NCBI GenBank assembly: GCA_018257865.1
Contig: JAEUBA010000004.1
Location: 372,001 to 436,000 of the forward strand
DNA: 64,000 bases
Reading direction: 5' to 3'
Source: Stereocaulon alpinum
Taxonomy: Eukaryota > Ascomycota > Lecanoromycetes > Lecanorales > Stereocaulaceae
In this document: positions 1 to 11,107 of the stretch, in pieces
How positions within the stretch are numbered: the stretch's first letter is position 1
Layout of the letters: the number at the start of each line of letters is the position of its first letter
Notes under the pieces: generated by a model
The model's input: only the letters and a program-made list of their open reading frames with translations
Database searches by the model: none
Told to the model about the DNA's origin: nothing
Made by a program: the position numbers and the translations under genes

Positions 1-1422
1 GAGGAGCTTTGTCAAGGAGAATTAATCTATGAGGGAGCCAACACCTGCGCCGAAAACGATCATAGTCGTGAGCTCGGTTATATGAACAAGATATTCGCGA
101 GTATTCTCGCAGCAGGCAGCGACGAGATGGGTCGATATTAAGTAAGCTAAAGCCAACCGTTAATATAAGGTCTAAGATTGCTTGTGGATCGGCATGTTTA
201 CCTAGGTACACATCTTGCACTTTGACCAAAATCTGCTTCCTAGATATCTGTATATTCATAGTGACTCCCTTGGACAGTCATCCAGGGTCAAACCCTCGAA
301 GTCGCGAACTTAAAGTAGAGTTCTAGACATCTTGACATCCCGCGCTACAGAAGATATCTTGCCGGAACCCGTTGAGGCTACTCAAGGCTAGCGTCTCGGG
401 GACCCTCGCCGCTGGCGAGTTCATGGTACGTAGCGTGCAAAAGTGGCATCGAGAACTCCATAGTTGACAGCGACCCACTAGTTTAGTTTGATACCAGCCA
501 TGTGACCTTACGATACCTTATCTTGACCTTTTGATCCAATGATCGTGTTGCTATAGGTGTAATCACGGCGCTAGCGCTGGAAACGAAACGGAGCCTTACT
601 GAAGGGATCCCGTTGCCAGATGAGTGGCCGATGCACCCTCGTGGTCGGGGGGGCCCATTCCTTACGGTCAACTGTATACGGTCTCTGGCTGGTCAAAGTC
701 CGCCAATAGCAGCCAAGACTACTTTACGGCAGTGCGAAAGCTTCTCATGGGTTTCCTTGCAACGCGGAGAGACACAAGGCGTTGATCGAGGAAGTGAGAG
801 CACCAAAGAGAAATCGGCACGGGCAAGTCGCAAAAGTCTGAATGTCGGACGCATATGCAGGAAGTCAATCCTTTTGTAATAATGACAGGCGAAGCTTTTT
901 TCTTGAAGCGAGAGGGTTGGTGAGATCGGCCATGCGGCGTTATTTACTACCTTACCTATTGAAGCCCCTGCGTGGGATTGGGGGCAAATGTTGGGCCAGC
1001 CGCAGGCAGGATCTGGGCAAATCAAACACTAACTACCAAAGCTACCAAAAGCTACCACAAGGCACCCCAAAACTTACCAAGCCGCCTTGCCATAGCCGTC
1101 ATACTGCGTCGGATATCACCAAAACATTTAACGTGCGCCTTTTTTTATTGGCATACGTCTCACTTACGATGCAGCATGCATGTTATCTCCCTAATCGAAA
1201 CATGGCGTCCTGCATGGTCGACCCATAACCATTCTCGCCATGTGCCCTTGTCTCCACTGCCCTCAAAGTGGAAGTGCCTCATCCCGTGCCAGCTGCAGGC
1301 TTGAGCTCTGAGTACGAAGATACACCCAGTCTCGCGTGCCCAATCATGCTGACTGTGTTCACCTTCCCACGGCATCTTACCGACCTGGCCTACCACTGGA
1401 GCATGCTATTATCTCGTCGATT
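1..1422. other. left-edge region without a supported gene
   Basis: Only short overlapping open frames (about 60-130 codons, on both strands) occur here, and none has a recognisable motif or a splice-joinable neighbour. The last few hundred bases are presumably the promoter and 5' UTR of the rightward pseudokinase gene. I see no tRNA or repeat. Confidence 0.5.
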
Positions 1423-3831
1423 ATGACTGCTTGGTGGACTACCGAGAGAATTGAAGCTACCGTCAATCAGGAATATTTGGAGAGAGAATTGGGATCAAAG
1501 AGGCATGTGGACACCCTCCACAGCGTATTGGCATTTGGGGATGGCTTGACAGACGATACCTACCTCGATTGGATCCTCGAAAAGAGTCCACGCGTCTTCC
1601 TCATCCTCAACCAAATCGGCGTTCCAGAGAAGGTCTTCGAGGCTACAGATAGGTCTCTCGCTGATGATGACCTTCCCTTGACCCAAGATAGCTTGTGGGA
1701 GCTGAATCTTTTTGGTGGAAAGTCCGAGACATTGGACAAGAAGTTCTACCGCGAACAATTCAATTTCCTCATACACGAGCTTGAGCCTGGCGGACATGTC
1801 GACTACAGCACTTGGGAGGTCGTTCCAGTGGAAGCTACAGCGAAACGGCCGGGTATTGCAGCTCACCCTTCCAGTGATCGAGTCAAAGTCCAGAATCAAG
1901 TCTATACACGGAAGAAAGTTGCAACCCTTGGCGACAATGGCATCGACGAAGTGCACTTCCTCATGCAGCTCAAGGCTCTCACCACCATCCACCATCCTCA
2001 CCTTATCTCAGTCTGGGCAACGTACTCACAGGATGACTTCAACTACATACTTCTCACTCCGCCAACAGAGATGACACTGAAGAACTTCCTCGACGAACCA
2101 CCCAAGGCTTTCAAGGCACTCGAGAAATACGAACGTCGCAATGTTTTTTTGACGTGGACCCACTGCCTCACTTCCGCCCTAGCGTACCTCCATGACGGAG
2201 GCTTCTCACACCAGACTCTCCGTCCTTCCGCAATAACGATCGATCACAAGAACACCATATATATTAGCGACTACAGCGCCATCAAAGCTCTCGATGTCGC
2301 GGATACATCGCAGCCCTACAGCAGCGAGCTCTACGACTATTCTCCTCCTGAGAACTGGGTCCGCAAACCCTGCCTTCATGAAACAGCAGCCCTGAAGACA
2401 ATCCTTCCTGGCGGTGGCCGCACAGCTCGCCGCATTCCTAAGCCGACTGATGTGGACCCGAAGAACAAGCTAGCTCTGCCACCACCTTCACCTGCACCAA
2501 CCACATGCAGAGGATCCAAGTCTGCTTCCTCTGGATCTTCAGGCGCTACTCGGCCTCGGAATGCAGTCATCACTACCTTTGCCCCTCTACAGCGTGCTCC
2601 TTCTTCCTCTGGTGCCTCCTCCACACACAACAAGAGAGCTTACTCTTCAGACGTCTTCTCACTCACCACCATCCATCTGACTCTCATCTCCATGATCCTA
2701 CAACACACCCCAAAATCCTTCGCCTCGTTCCGATGCCGTCTGAACCGTCAAGCCGGCCGCGGCAACGCCCCACCCGACTCCTCCTTCCACAAGAACCTCC
2801 CACAAGTAACGAAATGGATCGACATGCTAGCAAAAGAAGCCGGACAACGCGAGAAAAAGGATATGAAGTTCTGGGGCTCCATCGTCGAACTAGTCCAACT
2901 CTGCAGACTCGGTATACAGAAAGAAGCAAAAGATCGTATCCATACCAAAGACCTCGAGAAAAAGTGGGGGGGCTGGGTAGATTGGGGTTTAGGCAGGAAA
3001 CGAAAATGCACATGTACATGTGGCAATCCGTTGACCCAGCCAATGGACATGGATCACACATTTAGCGAAGAAGAACCCACCTCCAAATACCAGCTCTTGA
3101 GAAAGACCGGCTACAGCCACGGCAAATTCAAGGAACAAGAGAAACGGAAACTCAGCCTTCCCACCGACCACTCCGTCGATCTGGGCGTCGGCACTGTCCG
3201 CCCAGCAAGCATATCCCCACACAAAGACAGCACAGTCTGGGGTCTTGGCGACCTCTCACATCTTCACACCGGCATGCTGCGATCCCCCTCGGTCATCTCG
3301 ACCCAAGATAGCATGATCTGGGGTTCAGGCGAAGCGCCGCATTTCTCCCCTCCCTCCACACCAGGAGCCCGTCCCACAACGTCAGCAAACGAGAATGAGA
3401 ATGGATATGCGAGCTCGATCTGGGGTCTCGGCGATATAGAATCAGCCGAGCAACCGCCCCCGATCAACGTGAATATGAAAGAAAAAATAAACAACGTCCT
3501 TGAAAAGAATTTCAAATCTTCGCCCATACCCAGCCACGGTCGAGGGCTCCATCAATCGCATACGCGTACACAGCAGAAAATGTCAAAACCTAACACACGC
3601 ACTCCCGCACGCTTACATCCAGACACACACTCGCAACCACGCTCACAACCAGTCTCGCAGCCACAAAGTCGGCCTGATAGTTACACAGACTCGAACATCG
3701 GCAGGGGGACCGAGGAAATCGTGAAAGGGAGTGAATATAGTGGTGATGAAAGCGAGAGCGTCAGGGCAGATTGGCCGTTGCCGGTTACTGGTGTCGGGTC
3801 GTTGACGCTGGAAAACAGGGTCAGGCGTTAA
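1423..3831 (+). CDS. divergent protein kinase-like protein (probable pseudokinase)
   Basis: Single-exon gene of 802 residues. I start it at the first in-frame ATG; the open frame extends upstream without another ATG. The middle region has a kinase-like layout: a lysine strand (YTRKKV, about residue 165), an alpha-C-like helix, the HRD-loop counterpart SHQTLRPSA near residue 261, the DFG counterpart DYS near 283, and PPEN in place of APE. The catalytic Asp, the following Lys and Asn, and the DFG Gly are all replaced, so catalysis is unlikely. The C-terminal half is disordered. It contains a CTCTCG cysteine cluster near residue 530 and three W-G-x-G-[DE] motifs between about residues 600 and 670. 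It converges with the leftward gene at 4355. Ligand and partners are unknown. The kinase fold call is by motif layout only. Confidence 0.75.
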   Translation: MTAWWTTERIEATVNQEYLERELGSKRHVDTLHSVLAFGDGLTDDTYLDWILEKSPRVFLILNQIGVPEKVFEATDRSLADDDLPLTQDSLWELNLFGGKSETLDKKFYREQFNFLIHELEPGGHVDYSTWEVVPVEATAKRPGIAAHPSSDRVKVQNQVYTRKKVATLGDNGIDEVHFLMQLKALTTIHHPHLISVWATYSQDDFNYILLTPPTEMTLKNFLDEPPKAFKALEKYERRNVFLTWTHCLTSALAYLHDGGFSHQTLRPSAITIDHKNTIYISDYSAIKALDVADTSQPYSSELYDYSPPENWVRKPCLHETAALKTILPGGGRTARRIPKPTDVDPKNKLALPPPSPAPTTCRGSKSASSGSSGATRPRNAVITTFAPLQRAPSSSGASSTHNKRAYSSDVFSLTTIHLTLISMILQHTPKSFASFRCRLNRQAGRGNAPPDSSFHKNLPQVTKWIDMLAKEAGQREKKDMKFWGSIVELVQLCRLGIQKEAKDRIHTKDLEKKWGGWVDWGLGRKRKCTCTCGNPLTQPMDMDHTFSEEEPTSKYQLLRKTGYSHGKFKEQEKRKLSLPTDHSVDLGVGTVRPASISPHKDSTVWGLGDLSHLHTGMLRSPSVISTQDSMIWGSGEAPHFSPPSTPGARPTTSANENENGYASSIWGLGDIESAEQPPPINVNMKEKINNVLEKNFKSSPIPSHGRGLHQSHTRTQQKMSKPNTRTPARLHPDTHSQPRSQPVSQPQSRPDSYTDSNIGRGTEEIVKGSEYSGDESESVRADWPLPVTGVGSLTLENRVRR

Positions 3832-4354
3832 GGTGGGGTGTGGTGTGGTGTGGTGTGGTGATATACTCACAAATACTCGGTGTGGGATGATACCTTGGGT
3901 GGCACGACTTTTGACCGGGTAGGCGATGGCAGTACAGTCTACGTGTTCGTCTACAGCTTGAAGTTCGGAACAGGAATTGGGATTGGGGATTGGTGTGGTC
4001 CGGTTGGGTCTGGTACTGGGAGGAAGGGCGAAAAGTAATGTAACGAGACGTGATGACAGTATGAACTTCTGTTTGAGTTCTGGACCGCTTTTCGGGATAG
4101 GTGTTGTATAGAATGGATCTGTTTCCTCTGAGGAAGATGGGATTAGGGTTCTTGGCTACTATCTGCTATGTACTCTTGCAGCTAGATGTATGGTCTCGCA
4201 GCTAGATGTACGCTCTTGCAGGTTCGCATCCACCATGATTGACGAGTATCCCGTAATCAAACTACCTCTCTCCATATCGCCCCCTTATGGTCCACACCCC
4301 ATCATCCCCCTCAAACCCCACCCACTCCTCACTCCCCTCCACTTCTCCCTCACC
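3832..4354. other. convergent intergenic region with GTGGT microsatellite
   Basis: The 3' flanks of two convergent genes meet here. A short imperfect GTGGT array lies at about 3834-3860, directly after the stop codon of the kinase-like gene. Nothing else is recognised. Confidence 0.6.
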
Positions 4355-5385
4355 CTACCCCCTCCTCCTCACCGGACTTCCCGGCATCCCAGGCGCGCCC
4401 GGACTCTGCTCCCCACCTCCAGCCTGACTCGGGCTCCCACTCCCACCCTGCAAATCTCCATCTGGTCCCGTGCTACGGCGCCGCATACCACCTATGCTGA
4501 GTCTGCGGAGGGTATTGGTGAGGGAGGAACGGCGGGATGGAGGCGGGGGCGTTGAGGGGGGGAGCTGGTGAGGCGAGGTGTTAGTGGTGGGTTAGGTGAG
4601 GGGGATGGCGAGTGGGAGTGGGAGGGAGTGAATGCTTACATCGGTGCTCTTTCTGCTTGTATAGGTTAGGTTTCCAAGAGTATCTTCCTGATCTTCTTCC
4701 TCGTCATCGTCTTCATCAACGTCAGAGTCGTCAGAGTCGTCGGAGTTGTCGTCGTCATTATCATCACCGTCATAAGCCTCATTACCCGAAACGCCTCCAC
4801 TCGACCGCCTCGACAGCCCACCCAATGCAAGTGTCCCATTGCCAACATTAGGTTCCGTCGAACGCCTAGGCAGTCCATTCGCTATGAATGCATTGATGCC
4901 ACTATTGACTCTCGACAGCCCACCCCTTACCGGCGTAGCAGTCCCCGTGTTGGCTTTGCTCGAGCGTCTCGAGAGACTAAAGACCCTATTCTTCCCGATC
5001 GCAGCCCCTTCTTTAGCCAGAGCCTGCTGTTTCAATGCCTTCTTCTGCGCTTTGAGACGTGCTTTCTTGAGCTCGGTGAGGTGTTCGACCTGGTTGCGGA
5101 AAAACGTCAGAGTATTGTACTGGAGAAGTCAGGCCAAGGTCCATTGAGCCAAAAATGCAATTCGGGGTTGGTGTGTGTGCTACATACCTCCTCGATCCAC
5201 AATTCCTGGCTCTCGGACCATCGCCTTTGCGCACCCTTGAGTTCACTCTGGCAGTATAGTAGACGTCGCTCTTGCTCTTCAGTCCATTGCGTGGTAGATG
5301 CTATATTATCCTTATCGGACGACGCGGTCGTTGTGTGGCTGATTTGGCGAGAGAGGGAAGTCGGCCGAGCTGGAGAAGCAACCAT
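4355..5385 (-). CDS. hypothetical protein, coiled N-terminus and acidic/Ser-rich tail, 3 exons
   Basis: Model: complement of 4355..4564, 4640..5119 and 5188..5385, giving 295 residues. Introns are 68 and 75 bp, with donors GTATGT and GTAAGC and CAG acceptors; all junctions keep phase 0. The first 110 residues look helical and charged (WTEEQERRLLYCQSE, then a Lys/Ala-rich stretch after ELKKARLKAQ), consistent with a coiled coil. The centre repeats an L-S-R-[RV]-[SN]-S motif about four times, resembling basophilic kinase sites. A long Asp/Glu/Ser run follows near residues 195-215, then a Ser/Gly/Pro-rich C-terminus with RRLS and RRRS. I do not recognise the family. The exon structure is well supported; the function is unknown. 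Confidence 0.75.
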
Positions 5386-6044
5386 GCTGGATGCATACCC
5401 TGGAAAACGGCAACGGTGTACTGGTAGAGTGTATTGTCTTGTGTTTCAACAATGTTGTTGGAGAGTCCTCGCTTGTCTCTTGTTAGGCCTGCTGGCTGTA
5501 ATGCAAGTCGAAGAGTATTCAAGAATTCATGTTGTCGTGGTGAGACCAGCAATGATCGCGTGACTTCGGCTTCCGGCCATTCAAGGTCGCAACAACAAGG
5601 CCGCGGATCGGACTTGGGCAGTGAATGGGGTATATCCTAGAATGCCATGGAACGAATGAGCACTGCCGCGTCATCTCGATGAGCTGTCCACAATGAGATA
5701 CACACAACCAATCACTGGAGGTTCGAGGCGTTTTTTCAATGGTGATAATCAAATATTTGCTAGCGCTAAACGCAATATAGATAAGTACAATGGTGCACAA
5801 TGCAATGGTATATAACATAGCAAAGCAAAACGATATGCGGTGAGTCTGGAAGTCAGTCCGGTCTGCATGTGGTGTCGAGCAGGTTTCGTGGGGGTGTGGG
5901 TCCTTCTAGAGAATGTCAGAAGCCCACACCGATCTTCCATTGGGTACATATGTCCGGTATTCAGACGGCATCGTGATCTTCAGGCATGAAACTCTCGATT
6001 GGCTACCCCTAAATCATGGCAGGCTGTAGAAGTAATCTCGGTTT
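5386..6044. other. intergenic region
   Basis: Probable promoter of the leftward 295-residue gene and 3' flank of the leftward gene ending at 6045. Open frames present are short and without motifs. Confidence 0.55.
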
Positions 6045-7110
6045 TCACAACTTCACCGTGCAAGCAGCCGGCAAGTCCGCCTCGGCTATTGAAGCGTGCG
6101 CAGAACGACCCACGTTCGCAGCATCGATAAGTAGAGTGGTCCAGCAGCCAAGTACAATCTTTTGCATCCAGCAACTCTCCTCACTAACAAAGACGATGCG
6201 TTTACCGTCCGATTTGTATGTACCGAGTCTAGCAGGCCTTGCAGAGGCCCCCACGGTAGGCTCTCCAACATGGGCGTCTCTAGACTTGCGGACGCTATCC
6301 CCGCTTTGACCTCCTAGAATGTGCATTTCCTCGAACTCCATACATTGCCGTACCATCTGGTGAAAGCCGTTCTCCAGGTCTGATGCTCGTAGTTTGAGAT
6401 CTTTCCAGACGTCAGGGCCCCAGAATGCGTCTTCATCCAGTGCACTTCGTAGGGAAGAGAGCCAGAAATCGTAAACGGGGAAAACGTTCGGACTCTCGCT
6501 TGCCCTGCGTAGTGACTCGGCCAGACGGCAAGCGGTGAGGACGATCCTGATGGTAGGTTCAGCTTGAAGGACGTGTTCCACTACACAAGCTGTGGATCTT
6601 AGTACGCATATAGTAGTAGGGGACTGTAGTAGCGAAGTACCAGGACATCCATGCGTCAAGCACCATTGCTTCTCTTCGGCGATAAAGCACTGCAACCAAG
6701 CAAACGCCCCGCGAGCCTCTCCACGAAAGACCAATTCTAGATCGTATATGTTCCTGTTGCCTAGCATGGAAAGGGCTAGCTGAGTGGCATAGCGGTGGAT
6801 CTCGAGCACGGGCAGAATCAAGGCGTAGGTTATATCGCGTTGCAGGAGCCATGCTTCTTCGTGTTCTGCTGTGGTTGGTTGATGATGATGACAGAAGCTA
6901 AACAGCGTCAACCTGCAGCCACCCTTGTAATGGTGTAGGGGTAGGGCCTTACCCGTCATTGTTTCTGGTTCTTAGAAGGCCACGGATAGCCTGGAAGGCT
7001 CTGCAGGAGTGCAGGTTAATGGCGTCATCATGGCGAACGGAGAATGGAGGAATCCGAGAGCGTTCTTCAGCGTGGGACAAGGGGAAGGTGAGGCTTCGAA
7101 TGCGCGCCAT
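6045..7110 (-). CDS. hypothetical protein, 336 residues, 2 exons
   Basis: Model: complement of 6045..6897 and 6953..7110. Exon 2 alone gives a clear alpha-helical protein. I join it to an upstream exon beginning MARIRSLTF through a 55-bp intron with donor GTAAGG, a TTGAC branch-like site and a TTTAG acceptor; the phase agrees (2/1). The body has long amphipathic helices (for example around EEAWLLQRDITYALIL and RIVLTACRLAESL) with many Cys and Trp residues. That texture resembles the C-terminal regulatory half of some fungal transcription factors, but no Zn2Cys6 cluster or other DNA-binding motif is visible. Family unknown. The first exon and start codon are the least certain parts; an alternative start is the ATG at 6959 in exon-2 frame, which would read through the intron. 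Confidence 0.55.
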
Positions 7111-8636
7111 CTTCACGAGACAGATGCCTGTTCGGAGACATCTTGCCTGTCTTATGGACAGTAGCCATTATGACGTGCCGTCAGTCGAAGAAATCACCGA
7201 AGCCACGTCCGAAACTGGAGTGAACTTCGCCCTAGCAAAATGGCAATGCAAGATATCGTAGGTGGAATGTTGTCATTTGGTAGTTGGATGATAAGAAGGG
7301 ATGAGAACAGGGCATGATCTGCACGGCAAGCAGGTTCAGCGCTGCTGTTGGCTGTGGATTAAGGATTCATTGTATGCGCTTGAAGCCTGCAGGAAGGGAG
7401 AAGCCCCATTTCGGACTAGCTCGGCGCTAGTAATTAGTGCACGACACCTTCCAGCAATCAGCATCGTTTCCTCCGCTCAACTTCCGAGGCACATATTAAA
7501 TATTATTTATTGCAGCGATGCCACATGCAACACGCGAATCTCATATCATATTGTGCAGGAGTTTTAATTACCTTACTCGGACCGAAACCGTCATGTGTAG
7601 CGAAAGGAAAAATATCCGTGGACGTGCGGCAGTCACTAACTGCTACCAAATCTCGCTTCTCATCACGGGATTGGGAACTCTCTCATTGCAATTCCTTGCC
7701 ACAGTCACGTCTAAAGCAAGACTCGTTACCCCATAGTCATGGAAAGCCCAGACTCTCTTACTCCAGCATTAAGGTGCAATGTCTCATCAAGCCCTGAGTG
7801 TCCTCGTAACCCCTCTACTCACGTGCATGTTATGATTCTTCTCTAAATGTTGTTTCATGACCTTTCAAGATATGCTCACTCAACATGATAGCAGCGTAGC
7901 CTGAGATTGCACTAGTCTAGTACACATCCAGTTACCGAGTTGTCAGCTCCAGGGAGAAGACCCGAAGGCTTAGAGGCGTTGATCAAGGACTAGGACAAGT
8001 CTACGGAGCTTGAGACGCTGAAAAGATATACTCCCATCTGGCCCAGTCGGCTAGTAGTTTCTCTCTATGAAGACTTTCATTTCGACTTCACTCGACTTGC
8101 CCATTCGGGAGAAAACTGGCTCAAAAACTTGCTGTAGTGGCTACTCGGCAACTTCGATGTTGTAGGATGCAATCGTGTCTTATTTTCTATTCATGCTATT
8201 CTCATTGTTTTCTTTGCTTATTCCTCACTATCTATTCTTACATTTGACTCTCTAATAGCGAAATACTGCGTCTTTCTACAGTTGGCCCGCGTAAATGTTG
8301 ATATACAGGAAGGGACATCCAGGTCCCAAGCTTTGAGGGAATGTGTGGCCAGGGAGCCCCAATGAGAGAATATATCGGCGCTATCCTTCATCATGTTCTC
8401 ACAGCGACTTTATCAAGGATTTCCTACCTATATCTCTCGATCCTGCGCAGTGCCAAGCCTTGGGCAGCATAAGTAAGGATCTTTCGCCGGTCATTATTCC
8501 ATCCTCTGTCACTGTTGACCACATCTTGAAACTGCACAGAAAGCTTTATAATCTGGTCTTTTGCCCTCTCACAGCAGCTATATGCCTTTGGCGCTACTTG
8601 GAAAAAGATTCGCGACTTCATTAATCATTAGACACG
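7111..8636. other. intergenic region without supported gene
   Basis: About 1.5 kb with only short frames on both strands. It likely holds the promoter of the leftward gene at 7110 and, toward its end, that of the rightward membrane-protein gene. Confidence 0.5.
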
Positions 8637-9377
8637 ATGAACGACCTCATCTGGGTTCTCCTCATCTGGGGGATGTACCTCATGTACGCTGTACTCTTGT
8701 TCATAATCTACTTTATTGGCCGGTACCTCATTCAGTTGAGATTTACAGGCTCACCCGTAACAGGTTCTTCCTCCTGGAAGATATTCCTTGCTCTTATGTC
8801 GCTGTCGCTGGCTTTGAGCAACATCGGCGTCGTCATCGCTCTAGCAGAAAACTTCCATAAAGTCGAGGTCTCTGCAAGACATGACTGCCTCGTGCTCTAC
8901 CATGCTGTGAATTGTACGTCTGCCTTTGACAGTTGGAGTTACAGCTGCCTTTGGCTTGTCATCCCCAGCTTCATCGGCTGTGCAATTCTCTTTGCAAACA
9001 TGTGTCGGTTCAGACGGCGACTTGGGGATCCATTTGTTGTCTTCCATCCAAGGCCGCTTGCTTACTCACTTGCTCTGTTCATGGTAACTACAGTCGCTTG
9101 TACGCTGCTCTCGACACCTTTGGTGTTCTTCAAGATCGACACCATGAGTTTCCTGACTTGGAAGTGTCTCTATCTGTCTCTGGCCATGATTGCAATCAAT
9201 GCTTTCATCTTCGGCGTCGTGGTGTTCGTTGACGCCGCGATACTACTGGTCTTACAACTCCGAAGGGAATGGTTGAATCCTAGGCAAGTTGTTGCTCCGG
9301 GAGTGGGGCAGCAGCAAGGAAGAGGGCGACACCGAAGGTCCCAGCCGGAATGGATTCCTCTGGAGAGCTGGAATTAG
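8637..9377 (+). CDS. multi-pass membrane protein, hypothetical
   Basis: Intronless 246-residue protein starting at an ATG. Hydrophobic segments at about residues 4-27, 46-68, 103-122, 141-164 and 174-207 (the last long enough for one or two helices) predict five or six membrane spans. The loop between spans 2 and 3 has three cysteines and an NCT glycosylation sequon, so it may face the lumen or exterior. The tail after residue 210 is Arg/Gln-rich and hydrophilic. No transporter signature or catalytic motif is visible, and I do not recognise the family. Its neighbours give no functional hint. Confidence 0.6.
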   Translation: MNDLIWVLLIWGMYLMYAVLLFIIYFIGRYLIQLRFTGSPVTGSSSWKIFLALMSLSLALSNIGVVIALAENFHKVEVSARHDCLVLYHAVNCTSAFDSWSYSCLWLVIPSFIGCAILFANMCRFRRRLGDPFVVFHPRPLAYSLALFMVTTVACTLLSTPLVFFKIDTMSFLTWKCLYLSLAMIAINAFIFGVVVFVDAAILLVLQLRREWLNPRQVVAPGVGQQQGRGRHRRSQPEWIPLESWN

Positions 9378-11107
9378 CCTGATTTAGCCCTGCTGCAGGC
9401 GGAGGCGCCGAACAGCTAGGTCGAGCAAAAGATCGAAACTCAGGAAGTCGTTGCTTTGCACCAAGGGTTTCGGCGAAATTGGAGCCCTCAAGAAGGCGTG
9501 AAAGAGCTCCGAAAAGTTGGATATCTCTGCAATAGCGATAGGGTATCTGCGGCTTTGGCTTCACTTGCCTTCTTCGCGGCAATGGCGTTATTCAAAATAC
9601 GATCGAAGACCTCTCAAGCAGCTCATCACCTTTCGCCCGACGATAACTCACGTCACAATGCAACTGAATATTATGGCGATGGAGCCAAACCTTGTCTTTA
9701 CTCGGATATGGATCCGCAGCACAGGCGAACCCGCCCATTAACCTATACATCCCATGGCTATGGTCCGCTTGAAGGTGCCTCAGGAGGTCGATGTTTGTAC
9801 TGAAGCCATCCGTGTGGATACAGTCTTCTTCTTGACACAGGAAGAGCTTCGCGTGGTCTTGCTGATGTGCTCTAGACGTCTTGTGTCAGTAGCTGAATAC
9901 TCTCCAACTCTCTCCACAGCCGGGATGTTTACACTTATACTTCACTGCCAAATCTCCGTCTAGCAACACGCATGTACTTCTCGCATAGTGGCCATGGGAT
10001 ATGCCTAGCAGGTGTAACTGCACTTAATTGATATCGAGATCGGTACTGTACAAAAAAGAATGCTCTGTATGCCACTCCTGCTTCGTCTTTCCATAGAGGG
10101 CGTACTTGCGATAGAACGCTCTCAAAGGGTCTTCGAGATCCCACCGAGAAGTAAACCCTTGGCCATCATTTCGGCATGTGGTCGTCTCGTCACTTGCCCT
10201 TGCCGCAAAGCTTCCTTAATCCATTGCACAATGAAATCTCTATTCTCCTGTACAATCTTGGGCGTGATGTTCAAAGCTTCTAGCTCGAGACCAATGTGCT
10301 ACGTCTATGGGGGCACACTTTGGGAGGACTATACTGTCTTGGTTGAGTATGTATAGAGCCAGATGTGGCGTATTGTAAATGCCCGTCTGCAAGACTTCTC
10401 CTTAGCTAAATCAAATGCCAAACGCGACGTAACCCATTAATCTATGCTTTCCCAAAACGCAAAATGAAACCCTGAGCCTCAACCTTACATATCCAGAGTG
10501 CTCAAAACAATAACGAAATCGCCACCTCCCAAGGATACATCTAGGGGCGACAAGCCCACTAGGCCACACCGCTTCTTCAGAATGATATTCAGCATGTTTG
10601 CTGCTCGAATAAGTTCATTTCTAGCAGATGTCTTGCTCTGAGCAAGCTGAGATACCACCAGTCTACGTTCTTCTGAAGGGGATTTAGGCACGTTTGCGGC
10701 TTGAATGAAGGACCAAGTGGTCATGTTCAGAGTTATGAAGAAGTCTAGGGTCGCCAGATAGGGTTCTGGATGAGTAGGGCTTGGAGGTGCTTAGCTTCGG
10801 CTGAGTGATGAATGGTTCTTGGACGACTTGGAGCATTAGGTTCGCAGACGAGATAGTTGGTGTGTGTGAAGAACGCGCTGAGTAGGGTGGTTTGTGAGGT
10901 GGAAAGTTGTTGGAAGATGCCATGTCGTGGCGTGGATAGTGTCATATGTATGTAGATCCAATGTTCATATGACAACGAAGCATCGGCACGTACTCTGTGT
11001 GCCCAGCTTGTGAGGTCTTCAGGGCTTCTGAGTAGTTCGCGAAGTATTACTAGCCTCGTGACCTCTATCTTCGAGCAGAATGTCGTCTACACTCTCAATC
11101 CCATAGC
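9378..11107. other. intergenic region without supported gene
   Basis: About 1.7 kb with short, mutually overlapping frames on both strands and no recognisable protein motif. The right edge is the 3' flank of the leftward 995-residue gene. Confidence 0.5.
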
